Shown here piece by piece: positions 36,023-44,864 of a DNA stretch of 64,000 nt (positions are counted from its first letter, which is position 1; each line of letters opens with the position of its first letter). The notes beneath the pieces were generated by a model. The model saw only the letters and a list, made by a program, of their open reading frames with translations. It searched no databases and was not told where the DNA came from. Source of the DNA: Yinghuangia elevatio. GTDB lineage: Bacteria > Actinomycetota > Actinomycetes > Streptomycetales > Streptomycetaceae. The position numbers were made by a program, and so were the translations under genes. The stretch is taken from NCBI RefSeq assembly GCF_040649515.1, contig NZ_JBEZFP010000017.1, forward strand, positions 1 to 64,000, written 5' to 3'.

Positions 36023-37504
36023 TCAGTCGCTTCCGCGCGGTCCCGAGCGGCGGCGGCGGGTTCCCGCACCCCGGGGCGCCCGGCGCCGGCCGGGCTCCGG
36101 GGGCCGTCCGGATCCGCGGCGGCGCTCGCCCCGCGGCGCGCCGCCCCCGGACGAGCCGTGCTCCTTGGTGCGCTCCGCGGTCACGGTGGGTGCGACCGGT
36201 ACGCCGGACGGGGCCTGTGCCCCGGTGATGCGGCTGAGCTCGGCGTCGCCCGAGCGCACGCGGGTGGTGCGCGGCGTGATGCCGGCGTCCGCCATCAGGC
36301 GCGACATGTCGCGGCGCTGGTCGGGCAGGACGAGGGTGACGACCCGGCCCGACTCGCCGGCGCGTGCGGTGCGGCCGCCCCGGTGCAGGTAGTCCTTGTG
36401 GTCGCCGGGCGGGTCCACGTTGACCACCAGGTCGAGCTGGTCGATGTGGATGCCGCGCGCCGCGACGTTGGTGGCCACGAGCGCGGTGACGTGGCCGGTC
36501 TTGAAGTGCGCGAGCGTGCGCGTGCGCTGGGCCTGCGACTTCCCGCCGTGCAGCGCGCCCGCCCGCACCCCGCTCTTCAGCAGGTGCTTCGTGAGCTTGT
36601 CCACGGCGTGCTTGGTGTCCAGGAACATGATCACGCGGCCGTCGCGGGCCGCGATCTCGGTGGTGGCCGCGAACTTGTCGGCCAGGTCGACCTGGAGCAC
36701 GTGGTGCTCCATCGTGCCGACCGCGGCGGCGGACGGGTCGACCGAGTGCACGACCGGGTCGTCGAGGTAGCGGCGGACCAACTGGTCGATGTTGCGGTCC
36801 AGCGTCGCGGAGAACAGCATGCGCTGGCCGCCCGGGCGGACCTGGTCGAGGAGCCGGGTGACCTGCGGCATGAAGCCCATGTCGGCCATCTGGTCGGCTT
36901 CGTCCAGCACGCACGCCGCGACCTGGTCGAGGCGGCAGTCGCCGCGCTCTATGAGGTCGGTGAGGCGCCCGGGGGTCGCCACGACGATCTCGACGCCGCC
37001 GCGCAGGGCCGCGGACTGGCGGCCGAGCGAGACGCCGCCGACGACGGTGGTCACCCGGAGGCGCAGCGCGCGGGCGTACGGCGTCAGCGCGTCGGTGACC
37101 TGCTGGGCCAGCTCGCGGGTCGGCACGAGGACCAGGCCGAGGGGCTGCTTCGGGTCGGCGCGGCGGCCCGCGGTGCGGGCCAGCAGGGCCAGGCCGAACG
37201 CGAGGGTCTTGCCGGAACCGGTCCGGCCGCGGCCGAGGACGTCGCGGCCCGCCAGGGTGTTCGGCAGTGTCGCCGACTGGATCGGGAAGGGCACGGTCAG
37301 GCCCTCGGACGTCAGCGCCGTCAGCAGGGCCGCCGGCATGTCGAGTTCCTCGAACCGGGACACCGGGGGCAGAGGGGGTGTTGCGGTGACCGGGAGGGCG
37401 AACTCCCGGGGGCGTGCGGGTGCGGCGGAGCGGTGTTGCCTGGGGGCACCGGAACGGCCGCGGCCTCCGGGCCGGCCGTCCGGACGGCGAGCCGTACGGG
37501 TCAT
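36023..37504 (-). CDS. DEAD-box RNA helicase
   Basis: A 493-residue ATP-dependent RNA helicase. It has the Q motif PFPIQSATLP, Walker A GRTGSGKT, PTRELAQQV, TPGRL, the DEAD box VLDEADQMADMGF, SAT, and the C-terminal helicase motifs ALHGGKSQAQR, VATNVAARGIHI and YLHRGGRTARAG. Both termini are Arg/Gly/Pro-rich and probably bind RNA. AAGGAGG lies six bases before the ATG at 37504. It follows the cold-shock gene after a strong hairpin, so its expression may depend on read-through or on its own promoter. The cluster with the cold-shock and SCO5918-like genes suggests a role in unwinding structured mRNA in the cold. Confidence 0.93.
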   Translation of the reverse strand: MTRTARRPDGRPGGRGRSGAPRQHRSAAPARPREFALPVTATPPLPPVSRFEELDMPAALLTALTSEGLTVPFPIQSATLPNTLAGRDVLGRGRTGSGKTLAFGLALLARTAGRRADPKQPLGLVLVPTRELAQQVTDALTPYARALRLRVTTVVGGVSLGRQSAALRGGVEIVVATPGRLTDLIERGDCRLDQVAACVLDEADQMADMGFMPQVTRLLDQVRPGGQRMLFSATLDRNIDQLVRRYLDDPVVHSVDPSAAAVGTMEHHVLQVDLADKFAATTEIAARDGRVIMFLDTKHAVDKLTKHLLKSGVRAGALHGGKSQAQRTRTLAHFKTGHVTALVATNVAARGIHIDQLDLVVNVDPPGDHKDYLHRGGRTARAGESGRVVTLVLPDQRRDMSRLMADAGITPRTTRVRSGDAELSRITGAQAPSGVPVAPTVTAERTKEHGSSGGGAPRGERRRGSGRPPEPGRRRAPRGAGTRRRRSGPRGSD

Positions 37505-37646
37505 GCGAAACCTCCTTGATCCGGCACGCATCAAGGAATTCCGGGCGGCGCCGGGAGGCGCCGTGGATCGCAAGACCGAGCCGAAGTATGCCGGCGAAAG
37601 CCGGTGAATGCCGATGGGACGGCAAGGGGAATTAACCGGGCCGAGT

Positions 37647-37666
37647 GCCCGCCGTCAGAACGGCGG
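37647..37666. promoter_or_regulatory. Hairpin in the helicase leader region
   Basis: CCCGCCGT and ACGGCGGG pair around CAGA at 37647-37666. Flanking TTAACC (37632-37637) and GGTTAA (37676-37681) can pair as an outer stem. The structure sits in the gap between the cold-shock gene terminator and the DEAD-box helicase and could regulate the helicase mRNA. Confidence 0.45.
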
Positions 37667-37699
37667 GACCGCCGCGGTTAATCCCGGTGCGAAAACGCA

Positions 37700-37737
37700 G
37701 CGCTGGGGCCCGCACCCGAAGGTGCGGGCCCCAGCGC
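37700..37737 (-). terminator. Strong hairpin after the cold-shock gene
   Basis: A perfect 17-bp stem (GCGCTGGGGCCCGCACC at 37700-37716, complement at 37721-37737) with the stable loop CGAA on the plus strand. It lies 13 bases after the cold-shock protein stop codon. A TTTTC follows on the minus strand (37691-37695). Confidence 0.88.
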
Positions 37738-37750
37738 CGGGATAAACGCG

Positions 37751-37954
37751 TCAGGCGGGAACGATGTTCTCCGCCTGCGGGCCCTTCTGGCCCTGCGTGA
37801 TGTCGAAGGAGACCTTCTGGCCTTCCTGCAGCTCACGGAAGCCCTGGGTGGCGATGTTCGAGTAGTGCGCGAACACGTCGGCGCCGCCGCCGTCCTGAGC
37901 GATGAAGCCGAAGCCCTTTTCCGAGTTGAACCACTTCACGGTACCGGTAGCCAT
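37751..37954 (-). CDS. Cold-shock protein, CspA family
   Basis: A 67-residue single-domain OB-fold RNA chaperone. It has the invariant start MATGTVKWFNSEKG, RNP1 KGFGFI, RNP2 DVFAHYS and the ending GPQAENIVPA. AAGGAG lies seven bases before the ATG at 37954. The protein matches the Streptomyces cold-shock proteins of the ScoF type. It is followed by a strong hairpin, then the DEAD-box helicase and SCO5918-like genes on the same strand, a layout I recall from Streptomyces. A leader of up to 150 bases with possible secondary structure precedes it. Confidence 0.95.
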   Translation of the reverse strand: MATGTVKWFNSEKGFGFIAQDGGGADVFAHYSNIATQGFRELQEGQKVSFDITQGQKGPQAENIVPA

Positions 37955-38156
37955 GTCATATCTCCTTCGGGGCAGTTGCCCGGAGTCCGCACTGCGCGGA
38001 GCCCGCATCGCCGCAATGATGCCCCTCCGAAAAAGCCGGAGACACAGAAATGCACCCGACGGCCGCATCGGCCGAAGAGTGCACTTGAAGTCTTTGGGAA
38101 CCACAACCGCAACTGGTTCCAACCGTATCACGTTGCACGCGACCGGATGCGGGACG
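37955..38156 (-). promoter_or_regulatory. Leader region of the cold-shock gene
   Basis: About 200 bases of lower GC content upstream of the cold-shock ATG. On the minus strand TTGGAACCA and TGGTTCCCAA can pair around 38084-38111, and CTCCG/CGGAG flank a T-rich loop near 38026-38042. Long structured leaders that act as RNA thermometers are known for cspA in other bacteria; that role is an inference here. Confidence 0.45.
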
Positions 38157-38185
38157 TTATATCGGTGTCGTGAACTCCGGGTGAA

Positions 38186-38698
38186 TCACCGAGGGCGCCG
38201 TGCGAATTTCTCCCGTGGCCGCTGGAGATTTTTTGTCTCCGCGGGCGCGTGCCACGCCATTTCCGGCGCTGCGTCGGACACGGCGTCGAGCGGTACGTCG
38301 GGCGGTGTTCCCGGCGGTGTTCCGGGCGGCGTGTCGGGCGGCGTGTCCGACGGTGTGCCGGGCGCGGTGTCCGCGGTGCCACCCGATCGGCGGAGCTCCT
38401 CGTTGATCCGCAAGGCGCCCGCCAACCGGTCCTCCAGGCTGATGATGCGACACGCGGTGTCGATCGCCGTGCCCTGGTCGACGAGTTCGCGGGCCCGCAG
38501 CGCGACGCGCAGATGCGCGCGCGAATATCTGCGGTGCCCGCCCTCCGAACGCTCGGGAGTGATGAGCCCCGCATCCCCGATCGCCCGCAGGAACGCGGGC
38601 GTGGCCCCGATCAGTTCCGCCGCCCGCCCCATCGTGTACGCGGGATAGTCGTGGTCGTCGAGCCGGTCGGCCTGACCCGCTCCGCTGTCTGGAACCAC
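38186..38698 (-). CDS. MerR-family regulator with Pro/Thr-rich repeat tail
   Basis: A 170-residue regulator. Residues about 20-90 form the MerR DNA-binding domain (YTMGRAAELIGATPAFLRAI, LITPERSEGGHRRYSRAHL, RVALRARELVDQG). Residues about 110-140 are a repeat rich in TPPD and TPPG, and there is no recognisable ligand-binding domain. In streptomycetes such short MerR-like proteins often lie beside cold-shock genes, as here; the stop is 232 bases before the cold-shock start. AGAGG precedes the GTG at 38698. The target may be the cold-shock gene. Confidence 0.85.
   Translation of the reverse strand: MVPDSGAGQADRLDDHDYPAYTMGRAAELIGATPAFLRAIGDAGLITPERSEGGHRRYSRAHLRVALRARELVDQGTAIDTACRIISLEDRLAGALRINEELRRSGGTADTAPGTPSDTPPDTPPGTPPGTPPDVPLDAVSDAAPEMAWHAPAETKNLQRPREKFARRPR
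38301..38372. repeat. Tandem 12-bp repeats inside the MerR-like gene
   Basis: Six imperfect 12-bp units such as GGCGGTGTTCCC and GGCGGCGTGTCC encode the Thr-Pro-Pro-Asp/Gly repeat near the C-terminus of the MerR-like protein. Unit number probably varies between relatives. Confidence 0.7.
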
Positions 38699-38794
38699 TG
38701 CACCTCTTCATCCGGCTCTCCACACGGCCCGCCCGACGGACGCCGCCGTGGACGCCGCGACGGACGCCACCGGGGAAAAGGGTATCCACGTCGG

Positions 38795-40099
38795 TCAGGC
38801 GGCGGAGCGTACGGCGGCGGCCGGGGGAGCGGCCACGAGGTGCAGCCGCTCGCGCGCGACCGCGGCCTTCCGCAGCCGCAGGATCTGCACAAGGCCGACG
38901 ATCTCCAGCACGAACACCGACGAGAACGCGATGCGGTAGTCGTCGCCGGTCGCGTCGAGCAGGACCCCGACCGTCAGCAGGGTCACCATCGACGCGACGA
39001 ATCCCCCCATATTGACGATCCCGGACGCGGTGCCCTGCCGCTCCGGCGGGTTGGCGGGCCGGGCGAAGTCGAAGCCGATCATCGACGCCGGGCCGCAGGC
39101 CCCGAGGACCGTGCACAGCACCACGAGCAGCCACATCGGCGCGCCGTCGCCCGGATGGCCGATCGCCGCGGCCCAGCTCGCCGCCGTCGCGGCCACCGTG
39201 CCGAGCGCCAGCGGCAGCCGGGCGGCGCGCGCCCGCGTGATGATCTGGCCGTACGCCAGCCCGAAGACCATGCTCGACACCACCGTCAGCGTCAGCAGCC
39301 CGCCCGCGGTCCCCCGGGACAGTCCCTGCGCCTCGACGAGGAACGGCATGCCCCACAGCAGCAGGAACACCATCGCCGGGAACTGCGTCGTGAAGTGCGT
39401 CCACAGGCCCAGCCGGGTGCCCGGCTCGCGCCACGACTCGGCGATCTGGCGGCGGACGAACGCCGCCCCGCGCTGCGGCAGCGCCTCCGGCTCGTGCCCC
39501 TCCGGATGGTCCTTCAGGAACACCAGCAGGAGGACGAGGACCCCGATCCCCAGCAGCGCGCTGCCCGCGAACGCCTGCGTCCAGCCGACATCGTGCAGCA
39601 TCCGGGACAGCACCAGCGTCGAGACGAGATTGCCGCCCATGCCCGCGAGTGCGGCCAGTTGCGCGACCAGCGGGCCGCGCCGGGCCGGGAACCAGCGGGT
39701 GCCGAGCCGCAGCACGCTGATGAAGGTGAGGGCGTCGCCGCAGCCGAGCAGCGCCCGCGAGGCGAGCGCCATGCCGTACGTGGGGGAGAACGCGAAGCCC
39801 AACTGGCCCACGGTGAACAGCACGACGCCCATCGTCAGCACCTTCTTGGTGCCGAACCGGTCGACCAGCACGCCGACGGGTATCTGCATGCCCGCGTACA
39901 CGAGCAGTTGCAGGATCGAGAACGTCGACAGCGCCGAGGCGTTGACGTCGAACCGGTCGGCGGCGTCGAGGCCGGCGACGCCGAGCGAGGTCCGGAAGAT
40001 CACCGCGACGAAGTACACCGCGACGCCGACCGACCAGACCGCGACGGCCCGGCGGCCGCCCGGCGGGTCGAGCCGCGGTGCCGCGGCGGCCGCGCTCAT
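38795..40099 (-). CDS. MFS transporter
   Basis: A 434-residue major facilitator with about 12 transmembrane segments. The motif-A-like loop GVLVDRFGTKKVLTMG lies after helix 2, with RALLGCGDALTFISVLRLGTRWFPA after helix 4, a pattern common in carboxylate or nitrate/nitrite-type importers. The ATG at 40099 overlaps the stop of the GntR-family gene (ATGA, 40096-40099), so the regulator and transporter are co-translated. FadR-type regulators usually respond to organic acids, so an organic acid is a reasonable guess for the substrate. Confidence 0.9.
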   Translation of the reverse strand: MSAAAAAPRLDPPGGRRAVAVWSVGVAVYFVAVIFRTSLGVAGLDAADRFDVNASALSTFSILQLLVYAGMQIPVGVLVDRFGTKKVLTMGVVLFTVGQLGFAFSPTYGMALASRALLGCGDALTFISVLRLGTRWFPARRGPLVAQLAALAGMGGNLVSTLVLSRMLHDVGWTQAFAGSALLGIGVLVLLLVFLKDHPEGHEPEALPQRGAAFVRRQIAESWREPGTRLGLWTHFTTQFPAMVFLLLWGMPFLVEAQGLSRGTAGGLLTLTVVSSMVFGLAYGQIITRARAARLPLALGTVAATAASWAAAIGHPGDGAPMWLLVVLCTVLGACGPASMIGFDFARPANPPERQGTASGIVNMGGFVASMVTLLTVGVLLDATGDDYRIAFSSVFVLEIVGLVQILRLRKAAVARERLHLVAAPPAAAVRSAA

Positions 40100-40737
40100 C
40101 GGGCCTCGCCCCGGACCAGTTCGGACACCCATCCGACGTGCCGGTGCACGGCGTCGACCGCCGCGTCCGCGTCGCCGGCACGCAGCGCCGCGAGGATCTC
40201 CTCGTGCCCGGTCAGCGTCCGGGCGACCCGGTCGGGATGCGAGTGGAGGAAGGCCACGCCCATGCGCAGCTGGCGGTCGCGGAGCTGGTCGTACAGCCGG
40301 ATCAGGATGGCGTTGCCGCAGTTGCGCACGATCGCGGCGTGGAAGCAGCGGTCGGTGGTCGCGGCGGCGGCCAGGTCGCCGGCCTCGACCTCGCGCTTCT
40401 GCCGCGCGAGCAGTTCCTCCAGGCGCGTGATCAGGTCCGGGGGCGCGGGCACCGCCTTGCGGGCCGCGTGCTCCTCGACGAGTTGCCGGGTCTCCACGAC
40501 GTCGGTGATCTCCTGGGCCGAGACCGGCAGGACGAGCGCGCCCTTCTTGGGGTAGAGGCGGATCAGCCCCTCGACCTCCAGGCGCAGCAGTGCCTCGCGT
40601 ACGGGTGTGCGCGAGACGCCGACGGCATCCGCCACCTCGCCCTCGGTCAGCAGCGTGCCGCCCTCGTAGTGGCGTTCGAGAACGGCCTGCTTGACGTGCC
40701 GGTAGACGCGGTCGGCGGCGGTGGGTGCGGCTGGCAT
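40096..40737 (-). CDS. GntR-family regulator, FadR (FCD) subfamily
   Basis: A 213-residue regulator with an N-terminal winged helix (DRVYRHVKQAVLERHYEGG, LTEGEVADAVGVSRTPVREA, LRLEVEGLIRLYPKKGA) and a C-terminal FCD ligand domain (about 80-210, TRQLVEEHAARKA, HAAIVRNCGN, HEEILAALRAGD). I chose the ATG at 40737; it has no ribosome binding site, but TATCTT lies six bases upstream, as expected for a leaderless transcript. A GTG at 40743 is the alternative. It is the first gene of a two-gene operon with an MFS transporter and is divergent from a TetR gene. Confidence 0.92.
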   Translation of the reverse strand: MPAAPTAADRVYRHVKQAVLERHYEGGTLLTEGEVADAVGVSRTPVREALLRLEVEGLIRLYPKKGALVLPVSAQEITDVVETRQLVEEHAARKAVPAPPDLITRLEELLARQKREVEAGDLAAAATTDRCFHAAIVRNCGNAILIRLYDQLRDRQLRMGVAFLHSHPDRVARTLTGHEEILAALRAGDADAAVDAVHRHVGWVSELVRGEAR

Positions 40738-40884
40738 GCGCACAAGATAGATACATCAGCGGGTGCGATGCCCGTTCCGTCCACGATTCGGAATGCACCC
40801 GGTGTGCCGGTCGGGGTACGAGGCAGCCGCACCGCGGTCGCGGGCCGGCCCCGGCTTGCGCGGCCGGCCGGTAGCGTTCCGGGT

Positions 40885-41508
40885 ATGCCGCGCGATCCCG
40901 AGCCCGCCCGCCGCAAACTGCTCGACGCCGCTCTCCTGCTGTTCGCCCGCGACGGCATCGAGGCGGTGAGCATGCGCGAGATCCGCCTCGCCGCGGGCCA
41001 GCGCAACTCCGCGGCCACGCAGTACCACTTCGGGTCCAAGGAAGGCGTCCTCAAGGCGCTCCTGGAGGACGTGCTCCCGCCCGTGGTCGCGCGCCGCCGC
41101 GAACTGCTGACCGCGGCGACGGCCGACGAGCCGCGCACGATCGCCGAGGTCGCCGTCACCCCTCTCGCGGAACTGGCGACCGGCGACGACCGGCAGCGCG
41201 CGGTGGTCCGGTTCCTCTCCCAACTGGTCGACGACGAGAACCGCTCGCCGGCGCGCCTGGCCGACCTGCTCGGCGACACCGTCGCGGCGGACGCCACCGC
41301 ACTGCTGCGCGCCTGGATCCCCGACGTCCCGCGCGATGTCATGGACGAGCGCATCCTCGTCGGCCTCACCGGCGTCACCCACGCCTGCGCGTTCTACGCC
41401 CGCGGTGTCGATGCCGGGCGGCGGCGCGACCCGGACCTGTTCACGGACAACCTGGTCGACATGTTCATCGGCGCCATGTCCGCCCCGGTACGCGCCACCG
41501 CCCGCTGA
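40885..41508 (+). CDS. TetR-family regulator
   Basis: A 207-residue TetR regulator. The helix-turn-helix is at about residues 6-55 (ARRKLLDAALLLFARDG, VSMREIRLAAGQRNSAATQYHFGSKEGV, split here across the turn), with the C-terminal half a helical ligand domain. No ribosome binding site is seen at the ATG; TAGCGT lies seven bases upstream, as in leaderless actinobacterial genes. It is convergent with, and only two bases from, the end of the ABC exporter permease, and divergent from the GntR gene. The target is unknown. Confidence 0.9.
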   Translation: MPRDPEPARRKLLDAALLLFARDGIEAVSMREIRLAAGQRNSAATQYHFGSKEGVLKALLEDVLPPVVARRRELLTAATADEPRTIAEVAVTPLAELATGDDRQRAVVRFLSQLVDDENRSPARLADLLGDTVAADATALLRAWIPDVPRDVMDERILVGLTGVTHACAFYARGVDAGRRRDPDLFTDNLVDMFIGAMSAPVRATAR

Positions 41509-41510
41509 CC

Positions 41511-43952
41511 TCATTCAGTCCGCCACGCCGCCGCCCGCGACCGGGCCGCCCAGCCCGCCGGGAGCAGCGCCCCCAACGTGGCCAGCACCGCTCCCGAGAC
41601 GGCGAGCACCGCGTACGCGGGCACTCCGTACACCGACACCATCGAGTCGGGCAGCCGCAGATCCGCGGTCGAAGCCATGACCGGCGCCACCAAGTGGTGC
41701 AGCGCCACCCCGAGCGGGATGCCCGCGGCACCCCCGACCAGGCCGAGCCCGACCACGGACGTCACGACCATGGCCATGGTCTGACGCGGTGTCATGCCCA
41801 GGGACTTCAGGACACCTATCGACTGCGCGCGCTCGCGCGTGTCGAGGGCGACCGTGTTGAGCACACCCAGCCCCGCGACCCCGGCGATCAGCAGGGTCAG
41901 CGTCCCGATCAGGCCGATCAGGATCGGGATCGTCGAGTTCTCCTCGCTGCGCGGCATCGCGGCCCCGGCCCCGGCCGCGAACACGCCGGCCTCGGAGATC
42001 CGCTCCGCGTACGCGTCCGCATTCGTCCCCGGCGTCACCTGCACCTCGTACGCGGTGATCGCCGCATCGGGCTTGAGCTGCAAGAGCGTGGCGCGGTCGG
42101 TGAGCAACGCCTCCTCGTCGGAGGAGAACGCCTCGCCGACGATCCGCACCGTCACGCGCCGCCCGTCGTGGTCGAGCGCGACCTCGTCGCCCACCCGCAG
42201 CGCGGACGTGCGCAGGAACGACGTCGGCACCACGATTTCCCCCGCCCCCTGCAACCAGCGCCCGGCGACCACCGGGTACCCCAGCCAGGACGAGTCCGTG
42301 TCGTACCCGGTCAGCTCCAATGGCCGGGTGCGCCCCGGCACTTCGACCTCCAGCGTGGTGACCGAGGTGAACCGCGCGGTCGCCGCGTCGGCGCGCAGCA
42401 TGTCCGCCACTGCCACAGGGTCCGCGGACGGCGGCTGCTCGGCGGTCGGCCGCCCCGATTGCGGGCCCCTGGGCGGGGCGGGCGGCGCGGGCGGCGCGGG
42501 CGGACCTCCCGCCGCACCGGCCGTGCCGGCACCTTCCGGCGGCCCCTGATGCATCCCACCCTGTTCGCCCACCATCCCCAGGCTGACCGTGATTTGCGAC
42601 GACCCCTCCCGCGACAAGCCGTCGTCGGCCCGAGTCAGCGTCTGGCCGAGCCCGTACGCGAACGTCACCGCCGTGGTGCCCAGGAGCAGCGCCGCCAGCG
42701 TCATGCCGGTGCGCGCCGGCCGCGCGAACGGGCCGGCCAGCCCGAGGGCGACGGCCCGCGGCAGGCGCGAGCGGGCCAGGAGCCGGTGCGCCCGGAACCC
42801 CCGGCCGGCCCGCGGCGCGCGTCCGACGGCGATCGCCTGGATCGCCGGGATCCGCCCCGCGCGCAGTGCCGGGATCAGCGCCGCCACGCAGACGACCAGG
42901 AGCAGGCCGACGGGTACCAGGACGTCCACCCACCAGGGGACCCCGGCCACTTCGGGGACCGCGTACGACTGCTCGGTGTCCGCGAGCAGCGGAACGGCCA
43001 GCGCGTGGCCCGCGAACATGCCCGCCGCCGCACCCGCCAGCGCGGGCAGCAGGACCTGCGCCAGATACACCGCACTGACCTGCCGCGGAGTGAACCCGAG
43101 CGTCTTGAGCACCCCGATCCCGCGGTACCCGGCCACCACCGCGCCGCTCACCACGTTGCCGACGATGAGCACCGACATGACCACGCCGAGCACGCTGAAC
43201 GCGGTGACGAACGGGACCACGAGAGCCGCCGTCCCGGCCGCCTCGCGCCGGGCGTCCAGGTACGACGTCGACCCGAGCGCCGCCCCGGACGGCAGCGCGG
43301 CGCGCACCGCGGCGACGCCGTCCGCCACCGCGTCGCTGTCGCCCGCGTCCGCGAAGCGGTAGAGCGCCTGGAACGTCTTCGCGGCGCCCCCGGGTTCGAG
43401 TGCGGCGATCTGGTCCGGCACGGTCCACGCGCCCGCCGTGTCGGTGACGGACGCCGCGATGCCCACGACCGTCAGCTCGACCCCGCCCAGCCGCAACCGG
43501 TCCCCGACGCCCAGCCGCGGCCCCTCGCCGTCCCCGAGGACGACCTCGCCCGGCGCCCGGACCCACCGGCCCGACCGGAGCTTGAGCGTGTCGAGCGGAC
43601 CGTTCGGATCGGCCCGTCCGACCACGGTCATGGTCCCGTGCGCGACCGCGTCGCCGGGCAGCATGATCGGCGCGCTCGTCGACGGATAGGGCCCGGCGAC
43701 CTCGGCGACCCCGGACCCGGCGCCGGTGGCGCGGACCTGCTCGGCGGTCGCCCGGCCCGCGTCGACGCTCACCGTCGCGTGCGCGCCGTGCAGCGCGGAG
43801 AACGCGTGGTCGAACGGCGCCATCGACGCGACCAGCAGGCCGAAGGCGAGCACCGAGGTCGCCGTCGCGAGCAGCGCCACGACGGCGGTCACCACGGTCT
43901 GCACCCGGCGGCGTACGACTGCCGCCCAGGCGGCCTTGACGACCGCGTTCAC
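41511..43952 (-). CDS. FtsX-like ABC exporter permease
   Basis: An 813-residue permease with two FtsX domains (helices near 15-40, 260-410 and 680-810) and two large outside domains of the MacB type, one interrupted by a Pro/Ala-rich stretch (PPAPPAPPAPPRGP) near residue 480. Typical helical regions are GYRGIGVLKTLGFTPRQVSA and ERAQSIGVLKSLGMTPRQTM. With the adjacent ATPase it should form an export or mechanotransmission complex for peptides or lipids. GGAGG lies eight bases before the GTG at 43952, which overlaps the ATPase stop (GTGA). A kinase/regulator pair lies divergently next door. Confidence 0.9.
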   Translation of the reverse strand: MNAVVKAAWAAVVRRRVQTVVTAVVALLATATSVLAFGLLVASMAPFDHAFSALHGAHATVSVDAGRATAEQVRATGAGSGVAEVAGPYPSTSAPIMLPGDAVAHGTMTVVGRADPNGPLDTLKLRSGRWVRAPGEVVLGDGEGPRLGVGDRLRLGGVELTVVGIAASVTDTAGAWTVPDQIAALEPGGAAKTFQALYRFADAGDSDAVADGVAAVRAALPSGAALGSTSYLDARREAAGTAALVVPFVTAFSVLGVVMSVLIVGNVVSGAVVAGYRGIGVLKTLGFTPRQVSAVYLAQVLLPALAGAAAGMFAGHALAVPLLADTEQSYAVPEVAGVPWWVDVLVPVGLLLVVCVAALIPALRAGRIPAIQAIAVGRAPRAGRGFRAHRLLARSRLPRAVALGLAGPFARPARTGMTLAALLLGTTAVTFAYGLGQTLTRADDGLSREGSSQITVSLGMVGEQGGMHQGPPEGAGTAGAAGGPPAPPAPPAPPRGPQSGRPTAEQPPSADPVAVADMLRADAATARFTSVTTLEVEVPGRTRPLELTGYDTDSSWLGYPVVAGRWLQGAGEIVVPTSFLRTSALRVGDEVALDHDGRRVTVRIVGEAFSSDEEALLTDRATLLQLKPDAAITAYEVQVTPGTNADAYAERISEAGVFAAGAGAAMPRSEENSTIPILIGLIGTLTLLIAGVAGLGVLNTVALDTRERAQSIGVLKSLGMTPRQTMAMVVTSVVGLGLVGGAAGIPLGVALHHLVAPVMASTADLRLPDSMVSVYGVPAYAVLAVSGAVLATLGALLPAGWAARSRAAAWRTE

Positions 43953-44701
43953 CGGGACGCCTCCGTCGTGCGCCCGTCCTGCGCGTCGTCCCACAGCGAG
44001 TCCTGCGGGCCGCCCGGGTCGTGGGCCTGCGGCGTGGCGTCGAGCCTTCCGTCCACGATCCGCACGATGCGGCTCGTGCACGCGCGCGCCAGCTGCAGGT
44101 CGTGCGTGACCATCAGCAACGCCTGCCCGTCGCGGTTGAGTTCGGCGAGCAGCTCGGTGATGTGCCGCCCGTTGGCGGTGTCCACGGCCCCCGTCGGCTC
44201 GTCGGCGAGCAGCAGCGGCGGCCGGTTCATGAGCGCCCGGGCGATGGCGACGCGCTGCCGCTCGCCGCCGGACAGCCGTGCCGGGTACGCGTCCGCGTGC
44301 CCCGCGATGCCGAGGTAGCCGAGCAGTTCGTCGGCGCGCGTCCGGGCGGCGCGCGGCGAGATCCCGCCCAGGCGGGCGGGCATCAGCACGTTGTCGAGCA
44401 CCGTCAGGTCGTCGAGCAGGTTGAAGAACTGGAAGATCATGCCGATGTGCCGGCGCCGGAACTTGGCGAGCGCGGTCTCCGACAGGCCGCCGAGACCGAC
44501 ACCGGCCACCGTGACCGCACCCTCGGTCGGCCGGTCCAGCCCCGCGATCAGATTGAGCAGCGTGGACTTGCCGCTGCCGGACGGGCCCATGACGGCCACG
44601 GCCTCGCGCGCGCCGACGACCAGGTCCACCCGGTCGAGTGCGGCGGGGCCCGTTCCCTCGTACCTCTTCGTCACGGCTTCGAGCCGGATCACGTCTGTCA
44701 T
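43949..44701 (-). CDS. ABC transporter ATPase (MacB/LolD type)
   Basis: A 250-residue ATPase: Walker A GPSGSGKST (39-47), the Q-loop FQFFNLLDDLTV, ABC signature LSGGERQRVAI near 146, Walker B LLLADEPTGAVD and H-loop VTHD. It pairs with the FtsX-like permease encoded immediately downstream with a GTGA overlap. The ATG at 44701 has GGGG at short range; TAGCGT eight bases upstream also allows a leaderless transcript. Divergence from a sensor kinase gene with 163 bases between suggests that the two-component system controls it, as in many peptide-stress modules. Confidence 0.93.
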   Translation of the reverse strand: MTDVIRLEAVTKRYEGTGPAALDRVDLVVGAREAVAVMGPSGSGKSTLLNLIAGLDRPTEGAVTVAGVGLGGLSETALAKFRRRHIGMIFQFFNLLDDLTVLDNVLMPARLGGISPRAARTRADELLGYLGIAGHADAYPARLSGGERQRVAIARALMNRPPLLLADEPTGAVDTANGRHITELLAELNRDGQALLMVTHDLQLARACTSRIVRIVDGRLDATPQAHDPGGPQDSLWDDAQDGRTTEASR

Positions 44702-44864
44702 GGCCCCGGACGCTAGGTTCCGGACCGGCCGCCGGGCGTCCGCACGGCGAGCCAACCTGCGGTCGCTCGCGCGGGGGAGGGCGGGTCGGGTAGCTCTCCC
44801 GAGGGACCCCGGACAGCTCGCACGCATGATGTACGCGCCGCGCACAACCGGCGAGAATGCCCGG

